58,292 nucleotides of DNA from Parachitinimonas caeni (GTDB lineage Bacteria; Pseudomonadota; Gammaproteobacteria; Burkholderiales; Chitinimonadaceae), in NCBI RefSeq assembly GCF_030129945.1, contig NZ_JARRAF010000029.1:1-58292 (forward strand), read 5' to 3'. The notes under the pieces were generated by a model. The model had not been told where the DNA came from and made no database searches. It worked only from the letters and a program-made list of their open reading frames with translations. Both the position numbers and the translations under genes were made by a program. Below, in pieces: positions 36,601-45,200 of this stretch (the first letter of the stretch is position 1; every line of letters starts with the position of its first letter).

Positions 36601-38145
36601 GGCGGCATCGGCCTCGCCCAGGGCTACTGGCGCGATGCCGAACGCACGGCCGCCAGCTTTATCCGGCATCCGCAGACCGGCGAACGGCTGTATCGCACCG
36701 GCGACCTGGGCCGCTTATTGCCCGACGGCAATATCGAGTTTCTGGGGCGGGAAGATGGTCAGGTCAAGCTGCAGGGCTATCGGGTCGAGCTGGGCGAGAT
36801 CGAAGCCACGCTGGAGAGCCACCCGGCCGTGCAGGCTGGCGTGGTGCGGGTCTGGGGTGAGGCCCACGGCGAAAAGCGGCTGGCGGCCTATGTGGTGGTC
36901 ACCCAGCCGGTTGAAGCCAGCGCGCTCGCCGCCTATCTGCAGGCGCGGCTACCGCAGTGGATGGTGCCGCCAACCTTTACTTTTCTGGCGCGCCTGCCGC
37001 TATCGGCCAATGGCAAGGTAGACCGCAAGCAACTGCCCGAGCCGGCACTGCCCACGCCAGCCGCCGCAGTCACCGTGCTTGGCGACGACCCGGCCGAGCG
37101 CCGGATTGCTGAAATTGTTCAAGGCATTCTGGGCTGCGCCACCCTGGCGCCGGATGACAATCTGCTGGTACTCGGCGCGAGTTCGATCGACATCGTGCGC
37201 ATCGTCAATGCCCTATCAAGCGAGCTGGGCTTCAGGCCAAGGCTGGCACGGTTGATGGCGCAGGCCACGCTGGCCGATCTGCTGCAAGGCTACCGCGAGC
37301 ATCGGCAGCAGACGGCAGCCGCCGCCCCGGCCGTCGCCGTCGCCGACCCCATCCAAACCATCGCGAGCGGCGACAGCCTCGACGATCCAGCCGCTCGCCA
37401 GCAGTTCAAGGCTCGCCAGCTCGGCTTGCGCCAGTTCGCCCACACAGCGGCGCAGCCCTTGCCGCTGCCGGCTGGCGACGCGTTCCAGGCCCAATTTGCC
37501 GACTTCCGCTCAGTCAGGCAGTTCCGGCCGGAACCTGTCCCCCTGCCGGCACTGGGCCATCTGCTGGCCAGCCTGTCGGCCCAGCCCCTGCAGGGCCAGC
37601 CCAAGCGGCTGTATGCCTCGGCCGGTGGCGCGTATCCCGTGCAAACCTACCTCTATCTGGCCCCCGGCAGGGTCGCCGGCATGGCGGGCGGGGCTTACTA
37701 CTACTGCCCGGCCAGCCACCGCCTGCTGGCACTGGGGCAGGACCGGCGCCTCGCCAGCGATGCCTTTGACTACTTCGTTAACCGCCCGCTGTTCGAGCAG
37801 GCCGGCTTTACCCTGTGCCTGATTGCCGAGCTGGCTGCCATCGAGCCCTTGTATGGCGAGAAAAGTCTGGATTTCTGCCATATCGAGGCCGGCGCGATGG
37901 CCCAGCTGCTGACCATGACGGCCGCCCGCCACGATCTGGGCCTGTGCGGCATCGGCTCGCTCGATGTGAGCCAGCTCACACCCCTGTTTGATCTGGGCCC
38001 GACGCACCGCCTGGTCTACACCCTGGTCGGCGGCCTGCGCGCAGCCGGCCAGACCGGCATTGCGGCCGTGGAACAGTTCACGATGCAGCCCGCCGCCGGC
38101 GATGAAAATGAAGGTGAAGATGAGATGGAAGAGGTGGAAATATGA
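27640..38145 (+). CDS. NRPS2: C-A(Arg/Orn-like)-T-C-A(Pro-like)-T-Cy-A(Cys)-T-Ox
   Basis: About 3501 residues; in-frame ATGs at 27640, 27646 and 27658 are all possible, the last having the better-placed GGAA. Module 1: C (about 40-475, HHIVSDGWS), A (about 497-1004) with code DVADIGAIDK, a cationic-residue type (Arg or Orn-like), T. Module 2: C (about 1107-1544), A (about 1570-2077) with code DVQFIAQVVK, one change from a Pro code, T. Module 3: heterocyclisation domain (about 2177-2620) with FPLTDIQQAYWVGR and DALIVDAAS, A (about 2642-3140) with code DLFNMSLIWK = Cys, T (LGASS), and a nitroreductase/SagB-type FMN oxidase domain (about 3247-3478) after the T domain. Together these should turn Cys into thiazoline and then thiazole. 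The C-terminus is strongly acidic (DENEGEDEMEEVEI), a likely docking tail for NRPS3, whose ATG overlaps this stop (ATGA). Confidence 0.93.
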   Translation: MGMETGMTSKPTLRDFTPEQFRALQKRKTIPVLPSHEGPLPLSYAQQRLWFLAQMEGGSEAYHIPLALCLHGPLDLPALQQALDALLARHEALRTTFETVDGEPCQRIGPADTGFLLQLDDLSHSANPSGQLATLQQLETATPFDLAHGPLLRGRLVKMADSVHMLLLTLHHIVSDGWSMGVLTRELSTLYAAACAQQPALLPPLPIQYVDYAVWQRQWLAEGALATQGDYWKTTLADAPVLLSLPTDRKRPPTQDFHGGLLPVEFDTALTAGLKALSLRLGTTLFTTVLTGWAIVLSRLSGQTDLVIGTPVANRRRSELEGLIGFFVNTLALRIDLAGTPSVETLLGRVRNGTLEAQEAQDLPFEQVVELCKPPRSLAHAPLFQVMLAWQNNEDHDFVLPGLTVERVEAPLTVAKFDLSLTLFEKDGAIVGNFDYASALFDADTIDRHRRYLTKVLQQMVASPGQTIDRLALLDVSERQQLLVARNDTCQPYDAHATLHSLFEAQAARDPQATALLLGQQRMSYGELEQAANQLAHQLQTLGVGPDRLVAIGMDRSQDMVVALLAVLKAGGAYVPLDPSYPADRLAHMLRDSAPLAVLTHPAAQPALQAALIQLDTPPAVIDLEHDRHRWANLPATPPPTPDLRSSHLAYVIYTSGTTAAAKGVLVEHRQVLAISTAWEQSLALRPGLVHLQMASFAFDVFTADVVRALGFGGRLVLCPRDTLLDSAALYQLLRQREVGFADFVPAVLGPLLDYVQASGQRLDSLETLICGSDRWSVALARQLRAVCGPATRLINAYGVTEAAIDSSYYLLPEQLPESQDTLPIGQPLANVRLYLLDAHGEPVPTGVVGELYIGGAGVARGYLNQPGLNNERFINNPFVAGERLYRTGDLARWQADGQLVFLGRQDFQIKLRGFRIELGEIESALCSCPGVQEAVVVARQDRAAEPQLVAYYTSTPGMAPPAPAAVRAHLARQLPGHMLPAAVLALDHWPLSPNGKLDRKALPAPAAADLGQRSFEAPIGPLETALAAIWAELLGVPQVGRQDHFFELGGHSLLVMRLVSRLRQLLQRDVSPTALFAAPTLATFAEALQSASQNTLPPLQPAGRSQPLPLSYAQQRLWFLAQLEGDSATYHMPLALRLQGALNPTALRQALDSLLARHEALRTRFVAVAGEAFQQIAPADTPFSLIEHDLGGSLQPDAQLAALQQTETQQPFDLANGPLIRGRLIRLTPASHVLLLTLHHIVSDGWSMGVLCHELSALYQAHCDNRPAGLPALTIQYADYAVWQRQWLAADHSDSAVRQQGHYWQQALAGAPSLLTLPTDRKRPAEQDHQGGLHRLHIDAVLTAELKAFSLHHGCTLFMTVLAGWAIVLSRLAGQTDLVIGTPVANRRRAELEGLIGFFVNTLALRLDLAERGSVRQLLAHVRTQVLAAQEAQDLPFEQVVELCKPPRSLAYAPIFQVMLAWQNHEDSQFVLPGVQVESIASPHTVAKFDLTLSLGEQDGCLVGGMDYASALFDAPTIARHCGYLREVLTQMVRQPDLAPRRLPMLDAAERQRLLIDWNRTDQHWPASTSMALFEATAAHQPEAVALQLDGQTLRYGELNAAANRLARHLQLGGVGPDQRVALCFERSLELVTALLAVLKAGGAYVPLDPAYPAARLGFMLQDAAPVVVLSHAPARPALAAALAAQATAPTVIDLQTDAALWTQQPAHDLPDTTQPEHLAYVIYTSGSTGRPKGVAQTRRTLDNLMHWQLQQASIRPPAPQRVLQFASISFDVSLQEICSTLCSGATLVMLNESARKELGQLRPLAAEQAIDRAFLPAAVLQQIAALDPGPLVAHGCDLITAGEALQVNAELRQCLQQMAVRRLYNQYGPTETHVVSQHALEVADMAQWPEAPPIGRPIANCRLYVLDAELEPVPTGVSGELYIAGAGLARAYLGRPDLTAERFLPDPFSPQPGARMYRSGDLARWRADGEIDYLGRADAQVKLRGFRIELGEIEAVLKQQAGVSDTAVLLREDEPGERQLVAYVVGSAEIDALREALRRQLPEPMQPARWLALPQLPLTVNGKLDRRALPAPSRLPGNAIQLVPRNAREAQMAAIWAQVLRRNQVGVLDDFFVLGGHSLLATRLVHAINQQMGVQIALRHLFKTPVLADLVASLHDDPADPAPAYPPLVPDPAHRFEPFPLTDIQQAYWVGREATLALGGVGAHGYGELRLRQFDEARFREALSRLVARHEMLRTVFLADGRQQTLATVPEVRLPCQDLRSLPDATAQASLQAVRERMSHQLFDASRWPLFEFAVTRLRDTEGDWVHLHISLDALIVDAASSQILERELAQLYADPASALPPLAVSFRDYVLAERALRDTPRFQRALHYWQQRLNSLPPAPALPLHRQPDSIERPHFTRRDHQLPAADWSQLKALAARHGLTPSVLLLTAFSQVLALWSRQPRFTLSLPLFNRLPLHPDINGVIGDFTSLVLLEVAIDSDLDFASQARQIQAQLWQDIDHSAVSGVQVNRELAQARGTALAAMPIVFNSTLSELAAGANDAGFASALGGETVHSITQTPQVWLDHTILEADGRLYFNWDSIDELFPPGLMAQMFAAYTQLLANLQQAESWQATLPQLLPQARFDHASSALVEAPPSSLPLLHTLFDRQALAHPEAPAVLGDGITLSYGQLRRAARALAARLQQAGVQPNTLVGVIMERGPEQLVATLAILYAGAAYLPIDPALPESRITLILQQAEARLILTQPALQSRLQRPDGLQCFSVSTADAPEVTLAASMVSEHDLAYVIFTSGSTGLPKGVMIDHRGAVNTLLDINQRFGVTAADRVLAVSSLSFDLSVFDCFGTLAAGAAVVLLTPELARDPAHWLALMTTHQVSLWNSVPALLGLLVEYAEGHHLPLPSSLRLAMLSGDWIPLSLPPRFSALLPQARVISLGGATEASIWSIYYPIDAIDPDWRSIPYGKALRHQQFYVLDDALQPRPCWVVGQLYIGGIGLAQGYWRDAERTAASFIRHPQTGERLYRTGDLGRLLPDGNIEFLGREDGQVKLQGYRVELGEIEATLESHPAVQAGVVRVWGEAHGEKRLAAYVVVTQPVEASALAAYLQARLPQWMVPPTFTFLARLPLSANGKVDRKQLPEPALPTPAAAVTVLGDDPAERRIAEIVQGILGCATLAPDDNLLVLGASSIDIVRIVNALSSELGFRPRLARLMAQATLADLLQGYREHRQQTAAAAPAVAVADPIQTIASGDSLDDPAARQQFKARQLGLRQFAHTAAQPLPLPAGDAFQAQFADFRSVRQFRPEPVPLPALGHLLASLSAQPLQGQPKRLYASAGGAYPVQTYLYLAPGRVAGMAGGAYYYCPASHRLLALGQDRRLASDAFDYFVNRPLFEQAGFTLCLIAELAAIEPLYGEKSLDFCHIEAGAMAQLLTMTAARHDLGLCGIGSLDVSQLTPLFDLGPTHRLVYTLVGGLRAAGQTGIAAVEQFTMQPAAGDENEGEDEMEEVEI

Positions 38146-41100
38146 ACGCCCCCCAAAGCGCTACGGCATTGCTCGACTACTTCCGGCAGCACGATATCGC
38201 GCTCGAAGTAGATGGCGACAAATTGCGCTGCAAGGCGCCCAAGGGTTTTCTGACGCCCGAGCTGCTGGCCAGCCTGCAGCAGCACAAGCCAGCGCTGATC
38301 GCCTTGCTCGCTCCCCGTATCGAGGCCGATGCCGACCGCATCCTGCCGCGTGCGGCCGGGCGGGACGTGCTGCCGCTCTCGACCTCGCAGCGCCAGCTGT
38401 GGTTTCTCGATCAGCTGGCCCCCGGCAACCCCTTCTACAACAACCCTGCCGCCATTGGCCTGCGCGGCCAGCTCGATGTCGCCGCCCTGGAGCGGGCGCT
38501 GAATGCTGTGATAGCTCGGCACGAGTCGCTGCGCACCCGCTTCAGCGAGGGGGGCAGCGAACCCCTGCAGACGGTGCTGCCCGCGCTGCACCTCGTCATG
38601 CCGGTGCAGGATCTGACCCAGCTCGCCGGTGAGGCCCGGCAGGCCGCCGTGGCGGCCGCCACCGAAGCCGCCGCCCGCGAGCCGTTTGATCTTGGCCAAG
38701 GCCCACTGCTGCGCAGCCGGTTGCTGAAACTGGCAGAAGACGACTACCGCTGGTTACTGAATGTCCACCATATCGTGGCCGACGGCTGGTCGATCGGCAT
38801 TCTGATCAACGAAGTCGCCCAGCTCTACACCGCCTTTGTCAATGGCCAGCCTTCACCGCTGCCACCGTTGCCCATCCAATACCCCGACTACGCTCTCTGG
38901 CAACAGCAACAGACGTCGCGCCTGCAGCACCAGCTGGCTTACTGGACGCAGCAGCTGGCCGACGCCCCCACCCTGCTGACGCTGCCCACCGACCGGCCAC
39001 GCCCGGCCGTGCAGCGCTTTCAAGGGCGCTGCCACCACTGTCTGCTGCCGATAGCGGTCGTGCAGGGGCTGAAGGCAGTCAGCCAGTCGCAGCGGGCTAC
39101 GCTGTTCATGAGCCTGATGGCGGGGTTTGCCGTGCTGTTGTGGCGCTACAGCGGCCAGTCTGACCTGTGCATCGGCACGCCGTTTGCCAACCGCAACCAT
39201 CGCGAGGTCGAAGGGCTGATTGGCCACTTCATCAATCCGCTGGTGATCCGCCACCAGCTCGTGGCCACGCAGACCTTCAGCGACCTGCTGCAGACCGTGC
39301 GCGATACCGTGCTTGATGCCTATGCCCATGCCGATTTGCCCTTCGACCAGCTGGTCGAAGCCTTGAAGCCGGTGCGCCACACCAGCCATTCACCGTTGTT
39401 CCAGGTGATGCTGGTGTTGCAGAACATGCCACGCGGCCAGCTCGATCTGCCGGGACTGACCCTGTTTCCGCAGGAAACCGGCACCGATGCCGCCAAGTTC
39501 GATTTATCGGTTGAAGCCGCCGAAACCACCGCCGGCCTGCAGCTGACCTTCGAATACAACACCGATCTTTTCGACGCCGCCAGCATCGAGCGACTCGCAG
39601 GTCACTTCATGCAGCTACTGCGCCACGCTGCGGCCGACCCCAGCCAGACCATCGCCCGCCTGCCCCTGCTCGACGCCACCAAGCGGCAGTGCCTGCTGCA
39701 TGACTGGAATGCCACCGCCGTCGATTACGGCACCCCGGCCGGCTTGCCCGCCCGCTTTGCCGCACAGGTGCGTGAACGCCCCAGCCAGACGGCGCTGGTG
39801 TGCGAGGGCCAGTCGCTCAGCTACGCCGAACTCGACCGGCAGAGCCACCAGCTCGCCAACCATTTGCAGCAACGCGGCATCGGGCGCGATCAGCGGGTGG
39901 GGCTGCACTTCAGGCGCAGCAATGCGATGGTGGTTGCGATGCTGGGGGTGCTCAAGGCTGGCGCCGCCTGGCTGCCGCTCGACCCGGCCTATCCGGCGGA
40001 ACGGCTCGACTATCTGGTAAGCGACGCCGCGCCGGCATTGGTGCTGACGGATGACCCGGCCCGCTCCGGCCTCTGGCAGTCACTGGCGGCGTTGCTGGCC
40101 GAGCCGGCACCCGAGCTGGCGCTACCGCCAGTCCAGGCCGACGATCTCGCCTATGTGATCTACACCTCGGGCTCGACCGGCCTACCCAAGGGCGTGGCGA
40201 TGACGCATGCCAGCGTCGCCAACCTGCTCGACCACTGGCAGCAGGCAGTGGGCGCCTTGCCCGGCAAGGCTGCAGCGCTGTGGTCGAGCTTCGGTTTCGA
40301 TGTCTCGGTGCATGAAACCCTGCTGCCGCTAACCACCGGCGGCACCTTGCATATCGTGCCCGAAGCCGTGCGCATCGACCCGCAGGCCCTGATGCGCTGG
40401 CTGGCCCAGCACCAGATCGCCCAGGCCTATCTGCCCCCGGCTTTTGTGCGCTGGCTGGACGAAGCCCCGGCCGAACGCCTGGATGGCTTGGCGCTGCAAC
40501 AGCTGCTGGTAGGGGTCGAACCGCTGCAGGAACAAAGCCTCTACCACCTGCAACAACAGCTGCCCGGCCTGCGTATCGTCAACGGCTATGGGCCGACCGA
40601 AACCTGCGTTTACAGCACGGTCTACCTGACCCTGCAGCCATTGGCCCGGCAATGCCCGATTGGCCGGCCACTGGCCAATACCCAGGTCTACTTGCTCGAT
40701 GCCGAAGGCGAACCGGTGCCGATTGGCGTGACCGGCGAGCTGTATATCGGCGGTGCCGGCCTGGCGCGTGGTTATCTGCACCGAACCGCGCTGACCGACG
40801 AACGCTTTGTGCCCAACCCCTTCAGCCAGCAGCCCGGCAGCCGGCTCTACCGCACGGGCGATCTGGCGCGCTGGTTGCCCGAAGGCCAGATCGAGTATCT
40901 GGGACGGCGCGACCAGCAGGTGAAGCTGCGCGGTTACCGGGTCGAACCGGGCGAGGTCGAAGCCGCCCTGCTGGCGCAAGCCGATGTCCGAGAAGCGGCG
41001 GTGCTGATCGACCGTCCCGCCAGCGGCGAGGCACGGCTGGTGGCAGCGCTGGTGCGGGCCGATGGCGCAGCGCCACGGCTGGCCAGCGAATGGCGCGAGG

Positions 41101-42227
41101 TGCTGGCACAGCGCTTGCCGGCTTATATGATCCCTTCGCTCTTCGTCGAACTGCCGCAGCTACCGCAGACCGCCCACGGCAAGCTCGACACAGCAGCGAT
41201 TCTGGCGCTGGCGGCCGATGGGCCGCGTCAGGTCAACGTCGCCAGCCCGCGTGACCATATCGAACTGACCCTGTACCAGCTGTGGAAACAGGTGCTGCTG
41301 CAACCGCATATCAGCATCCGCGACAATTTTTTCGACATCGGTGGCACCTCGATTGCCGCGATCAAGCTGGCGCATGGCATCGCCGCCGCGTTTGGCGAGA
41401 CGTTGCCGGTGCGCGACATCCTGCTGCATCCCACCATCGAAGCGCTGGGCGGCCGGCTACGCCACGGCGCCGGCGGCAAGCCCCCCAGCAACCTGATCGA
41501 GTTCCGCCAAGGCGATGGCCAGCACCGGGTGGTCTGCATCCATCCGGCCGGGGGGACGGCCTTCTGCTATCTGTCGCTGGCCAAGGTCATGCCTGACGAC
41601 TGCGGCATTTACGGCATCCAGTCGCCGGGCGTGAACCCGGGCGAGGCGTTTCTGCCGACGGTTGAAGCCATGGCCCAGTCGTATCTGGAAAAGCTCGGCC
41701 CACTGACGCAAGGCCGGTTGGTGCTGACTGGCCTGTCTTACGGTGGCCTGATCGCCCATGAGATGGGGCGCCGGCTGGCAGCGGCCGGGCATCGTCAGCT
41801 CAGCGTGGTACTGCTCGACACCCAGGGGCTGGAAGACCCGGCCCACCGGGCGATGGTGATGCCGGTGGAGATGGAGGAATTCCGCAGCAAGCTCGTCAAG
41901 TTCAACGGCATGTATCCGGGCATCGACGATGCCCAGGTGGCCCAGTATTTCCACATTTACAACCACAACCGGCTGACCATGCGCGACTACCTGACCCCAC
42001 CGACTGCAGCCCGTCTGGTGCTGATTCAGGCCATGGGCGGCCGCGACCGGCCGTTCTGGCGCGAGGCACGGGCCTTCTGGCGACGGCGGGCGCAGGCGGG
42101 CTTTTTGGTCAAGCTGGTGCATGGCGACCACTGGGAAATGCTGGAAACCGCCGAAGTGCTGCGGGTTGCCAAGGTGTTGCGGGGTGAATTGGCCCGACTG
42201 GCTCGCCAGCAGGCAAGGGAGGCGTGA
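38142..42227 (+). CDS. NRPS3: TubC-type docking-C-A(unassigned)-T-TE
   Basis: 1361 residues. Residues 1-58 (LLDYFRQHDIALEVDG, LRCKAPKGFLTPEL) match the TubC N-terminal beta-hairpin docking domain, which accepts acidic tails such as the one ending NRPS2. C domain about 75-513 (HHIVADGWS). A domain about 530-1022 with pocket residues DVHYLGGVYK, which match no code I know. T domain about 1032-1107 (IGGTSIAAI). TE about 1117-1353 with GLSYGG (Ser about 1198), LLDTQG and HGDHWEML completing a type I thioesterase. It should add one residue after the thiazole and release the chain by hydrolysis, cyclisation or transfer. The stop overlaps the NRPS4 start as TGATG, so TE release in mid-operon is unusual. 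Confidence 0.92.
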   Translation: MNAPQSATALLDYFRQHDIALEVDGDKLRCKAPKGFLTPELLASLQQHKPALIALLAPRIEADADRILPRAAGRDVLPLSTSQRQLWFLDQLAPGNPFYNNPAAIGLRGQLDVAALERALNAVIARHESLRTRFSEGGSEPLQTVLPALHLVMPVQDLTQLAGEARQAAVAAATEAAAREPFDLGQGPLLRSRLLKLAEDDYRWLLNVHHIVADGWSIGILINEVAQLYTAFVNGQPSPLPPLPIQYPDYALWQQQQTSRLQHQLAYWTQQLADAPTLLTLPTDRPRPAVQRFQGRCHHCLLPIAVVQGLKAVSQSQRATLFMSLMAGFAVLLWRYSGQSDLCIGTPFANRNHREVEGLIGHFINPLVIRHQLVATQTFSDLLQTVRDTVLDAYAHADLPFDQLVEALKPVRHTSHSPLFQVMLVLQNMPRGQLDLPGLTLFPQETGTDAAKFDLSVEAAETTAGLQLTFEYNTDLFDAASIERLAGHFMQLLRHAAADPSQTIARLPLLDATKRQCLLHDWNATAVDYGTPAGLPARFAAQVRERPSQTALVCEGQSLSYAELDRQSHQLANHLQQRGIGRDQRVGLHFRRSNAMVVAMLGVLKAGAAWLPLDPAYPAERLDYLVSDAAPALVLTDDPARSGLWQSLAALLAEPAPELALPPVQADDLAYVIYTSGSTGLPKGVAMTHASVANLLDHWQQAVGALPGKAAALWSSFGFDVSVHETLLPLTTGGTLHIVPEAVRIDPQALMRWLAQHQIAQAYLPPAFVRWLDEAPAERLDGLALQQLLVGVEPLQEQSLYHLQQQLPGLRIVNGYGPTETCVYSTVYLTLQPLARQCPIGRPLANTQVYLLDAEGEPVPIGVTGELYIGGAGLARGYLHRTALTDERFVPNPFSQQPGSRLYRTGDLARWLPEGQIEYLGRRDQQVKLRGYRVEPGEVEAALLAQADVREAAVLIDRPASGEARLVAALVRADGAAPRLASEWREVLAQRLPAYMIPSLFVELPQLPQTAHGKLDTAAILALAADGPRQVNVASPRDHIELTLYQLWKQVLLQPHISIRDNFFDIGGTSIAAIKLAHGIAAAFGETLPVRDILLHPTIEALGGRLRHGAGGKPPSNLIEFRQGDGQHRVVCIHPAGGTAFCYLSLAKVMPDDCGIYGIQSPGVNPGEAFLPTVEAMAQSYLEKLGPLTQGRLVLTGLSYGGLIAHEMGRRLAAAGHRQLSVVLLDTQGLEDPAHRAMVMPVEMEEFRSKLVKFNGMYPGIDDAQVAQYFHIYNHNRLTMRDYLTPPTAARLVLIQAMGGRDRPFWREARAFWRRRAQAGFLVKLVHGDHWEMLETAEVLRVAKVLRGELARLARQQAREA

Positions 42228-45200
42228 TGCAGACGAAGCTCCCGAACCCCACACTGGCGGCAGCGGTGCTGGCACAGTGCCAGCGCAGCCCCGATGCCAT
42301 TGCCATCGACGACGCTGGCATCGCACTCAGCTATGCCGAGCTGGAGGCCCGCAGCCGCCAGATGGCCCACGGTCTGCTGCAAGCGGGTATCGAACCGGGC
42401 CAGCCCGTGGCGATTGGCCTGCCGCGCAGCTGGCAACTGGTATGCGGCATGCTGGCGATTCTGCGGCTGGGTGGCACCGTGGTGCCGCTCGACCAACAGA
42501 GCCCGCCCGAACGGCTGCAGCATATCCTCGGCGATAGCGGCAGTGTGGCGATCATCGACGATGGCGCGCAGGCCGTAACACCGGGTGACGGCCCGCCGTC
42601 GCTGTCCCTCGCCTCACTGCTGGCCACCGCTGGCGAGGCGCCACTGCCGGCCGCAAACGCGGCCCCCTGCTGCTTTCTGTTCTACACCTCGGGCACCACC
42701 GGGCAGCCCAAAGGCGTGCGGGTGCGCGATGCCGGCATTCTGCGGCTGGCCGAGCCGGGCTATATCGACCTCGCGCTGGCTCAGCGCTTTGCCTGCCTCT
42801 CCAACCCGGCCTTCGATGCCCTGAGCTTTGAAGTCTGGGTGCCGCTGCTGCGGGGCGGTTGCTGTGTGATCTTCAGCGATGCGCTGGTGCAGCAGCCGGA
42901 TCGATTCGCCCAGGCACTGCTGACGCAGCGGATCGACACCCTGTTCATGACCGTAGCGCTGTTCAACACCCTCGCCGACCGTCAGCCGGACTGCTTTGCC
43001 GGGCTGCGCCAGCTGCTGATTGGCGGCGAACAGCTGAACGCACCCTTGCTGCGTCGCTGGTATCAGCACAATGCAGGCAGCCGCTGCCAGATCCACAACG
43101 TCTACGGCCCGACCGAGACCACGACCTTTGCCCTCTGTTACCCGATTCCACCTGATTTCAGCGGCGAGGTGATCCCGATTGGCCAGCCACTGGCGGCAAC
43201 CGGCATCGCGCTGGTAGTCGAGGGGGAGCGGGCCGCCGCTGCGGGCGAGGTTGCCGAGCTGTATCTGAGTGGCGATGGCGTAGCCGAGGGCTATCAGCAG
43301 CTGCCCGAGGAAACCGCCCGCCGCTTTGTGCGCCTGCCCTGGCTTGATGGCGGCCAGCAACGCTTCTACCGGACCGGCGACCTGGTGCGCCGCAATGCCG
43401 AGGGGCAGATCGAATACGTGGGCCGGCAAGACCGGCAGGTGAAGGTGCGCGGTTTTCGCATCGAGCCGGGCGAGCTGGAACGGCAGATCCTGCGCCATCC
43501 GGCCATCCGGCAGGCTTATGTCTGCACCCGCCGCAACGCCCGCGATGACAGCAACGAGCTGCTGGCCTATGTGGTGTTGCAAGCGGATCTGGCCTTTGAA
43601 GCCTTCGACCGGCATCTGGCCGAGCACCTGCCGGCCTATATGCGGCCGCACTGGATCTATCTGGTGGATGCCCTGCCGCTGAACGCCAACGGCAAGGTCG
43701 ATCAGGCCCGCCTGCTGCAAAGGCAGGATCTGCACTGGCGCCACGGCGACGCCGGCCAGCAGGCGCACACGCCCTGGCAAACCGAAGTGCTGCAGTTGAT
43801 CGGCCGCGTGCTTGGCGTGCCCGATCTGCGTTTGCACGACCGCTGGCTGGGCAATGGCGGCGACTCGCTCAAAGCCTTGCGGCTGCGGTTTGAAGTACGC
43901 CAGCGCTGGGGTTGCGAGCTGGCGCAGGCCAGCATCCTGCAACAGGATTTCGGCCAGCTGGCCACCACTCTTGCCAGCGCCCGCGATGCGCAAGCGCAGC
44001 AGCGCGGCCAACCCGATTGCCAGCTCTACCCCCCGTTACCTGCAGCCAGCGCACTTCAGGTGGCGGCAGCCACTTCCGAACAGCAGCGGCTCTGGCTGCT
44101 GCAGCAACAGCAGCCGGCCGATTGCAGTTACAACGTCGATCTGGCCTTCCGGCTGCAAGGCGAACTCTCGCTGGGCGCCCTGCACCAGGCGCTGAATGCA
44201 CTGGTCTGTCGTCACCCGGCGCTGCGCACCGCCTTCATCGCCCACGAAGACGGCCTGCAGCAGCAGGTTTGCCCGCCGTATGACCCCTGCACCTTTGCCG
44301 CCGACGCCGCTCACGCTGCCCCCTGTCTGGACGAAGCCAGCTGGCGGATGCGCGCCCAGCTGCTGGCGGCCACGCCGTTCGACCTCGCCCAGCCGCGCCT
44401 GTTTACGGCGCACTGGCTGCCGCTGGCCCCCCGGCACGGCATTCTGCTGCTGCATCTGCACCATATTGTGGTCGATGGCTGGTCGCTGAATCTGCTACTG
44501 CGCGATCTTTCCGCGCTGTATGCGGCCGCGCAGCAGGGGCAACCTTTGCTACCCCCCACCGCAACCATCAGCCCGCTAGATGCCAACCGCTGGCAAGCCG
44601 AGTGGTTTGCCAGCCCGGCCTACCAGCCGCTGCGCACCCAGCTGCAAACGCTCTACCAGACCGCCATCGCCAGCGAACCGGCCTTGCCCTTCGCGCAGGC
44701 GGAGCGGGGGGGCCGCGCCCATTGTCTGCGCGAGTCGGTCGATGTAGTGCGGCGTACCGCGCTTGATCGCCTCGGCGCCGATCTGGGCCTGACCCGCTTT
44801 CAGCTCTTGCTGTGTGTCTTCAGCTGGAGCCTTTACGGCGTCACCGGCCGCAGCCAGCAGCGCATCGCCAGCCCGGTGGCCAACCGACCGCTGGCCGACT
44901 TTGCCGAGAGCGTCGGCATGTTTGCCAACACCGTGTTGCTGCCACAGCAGCTTGCCCCCGATGCAAACCTGCTCAGCCTGTTGCAAACGCAGGCCGCGCA
45001 GATACAGCGCGTGCTCGATCTGCAGGACGTGGCACTTGCCCATGCCTTGGCCGATTCCCCGGCCGCGCAGGCGGAAGGCGCCGGCTTCGACAGCCTGTTT
45101 GTGCTGGAAAACACCGACTTCAGCCAGCTAGCCTTGCCCGGCAGCCGCTGCCGAGTGGAATGGCTGGCCCCGGTGCAGGCCAAATGTCCACTGACGCTCT

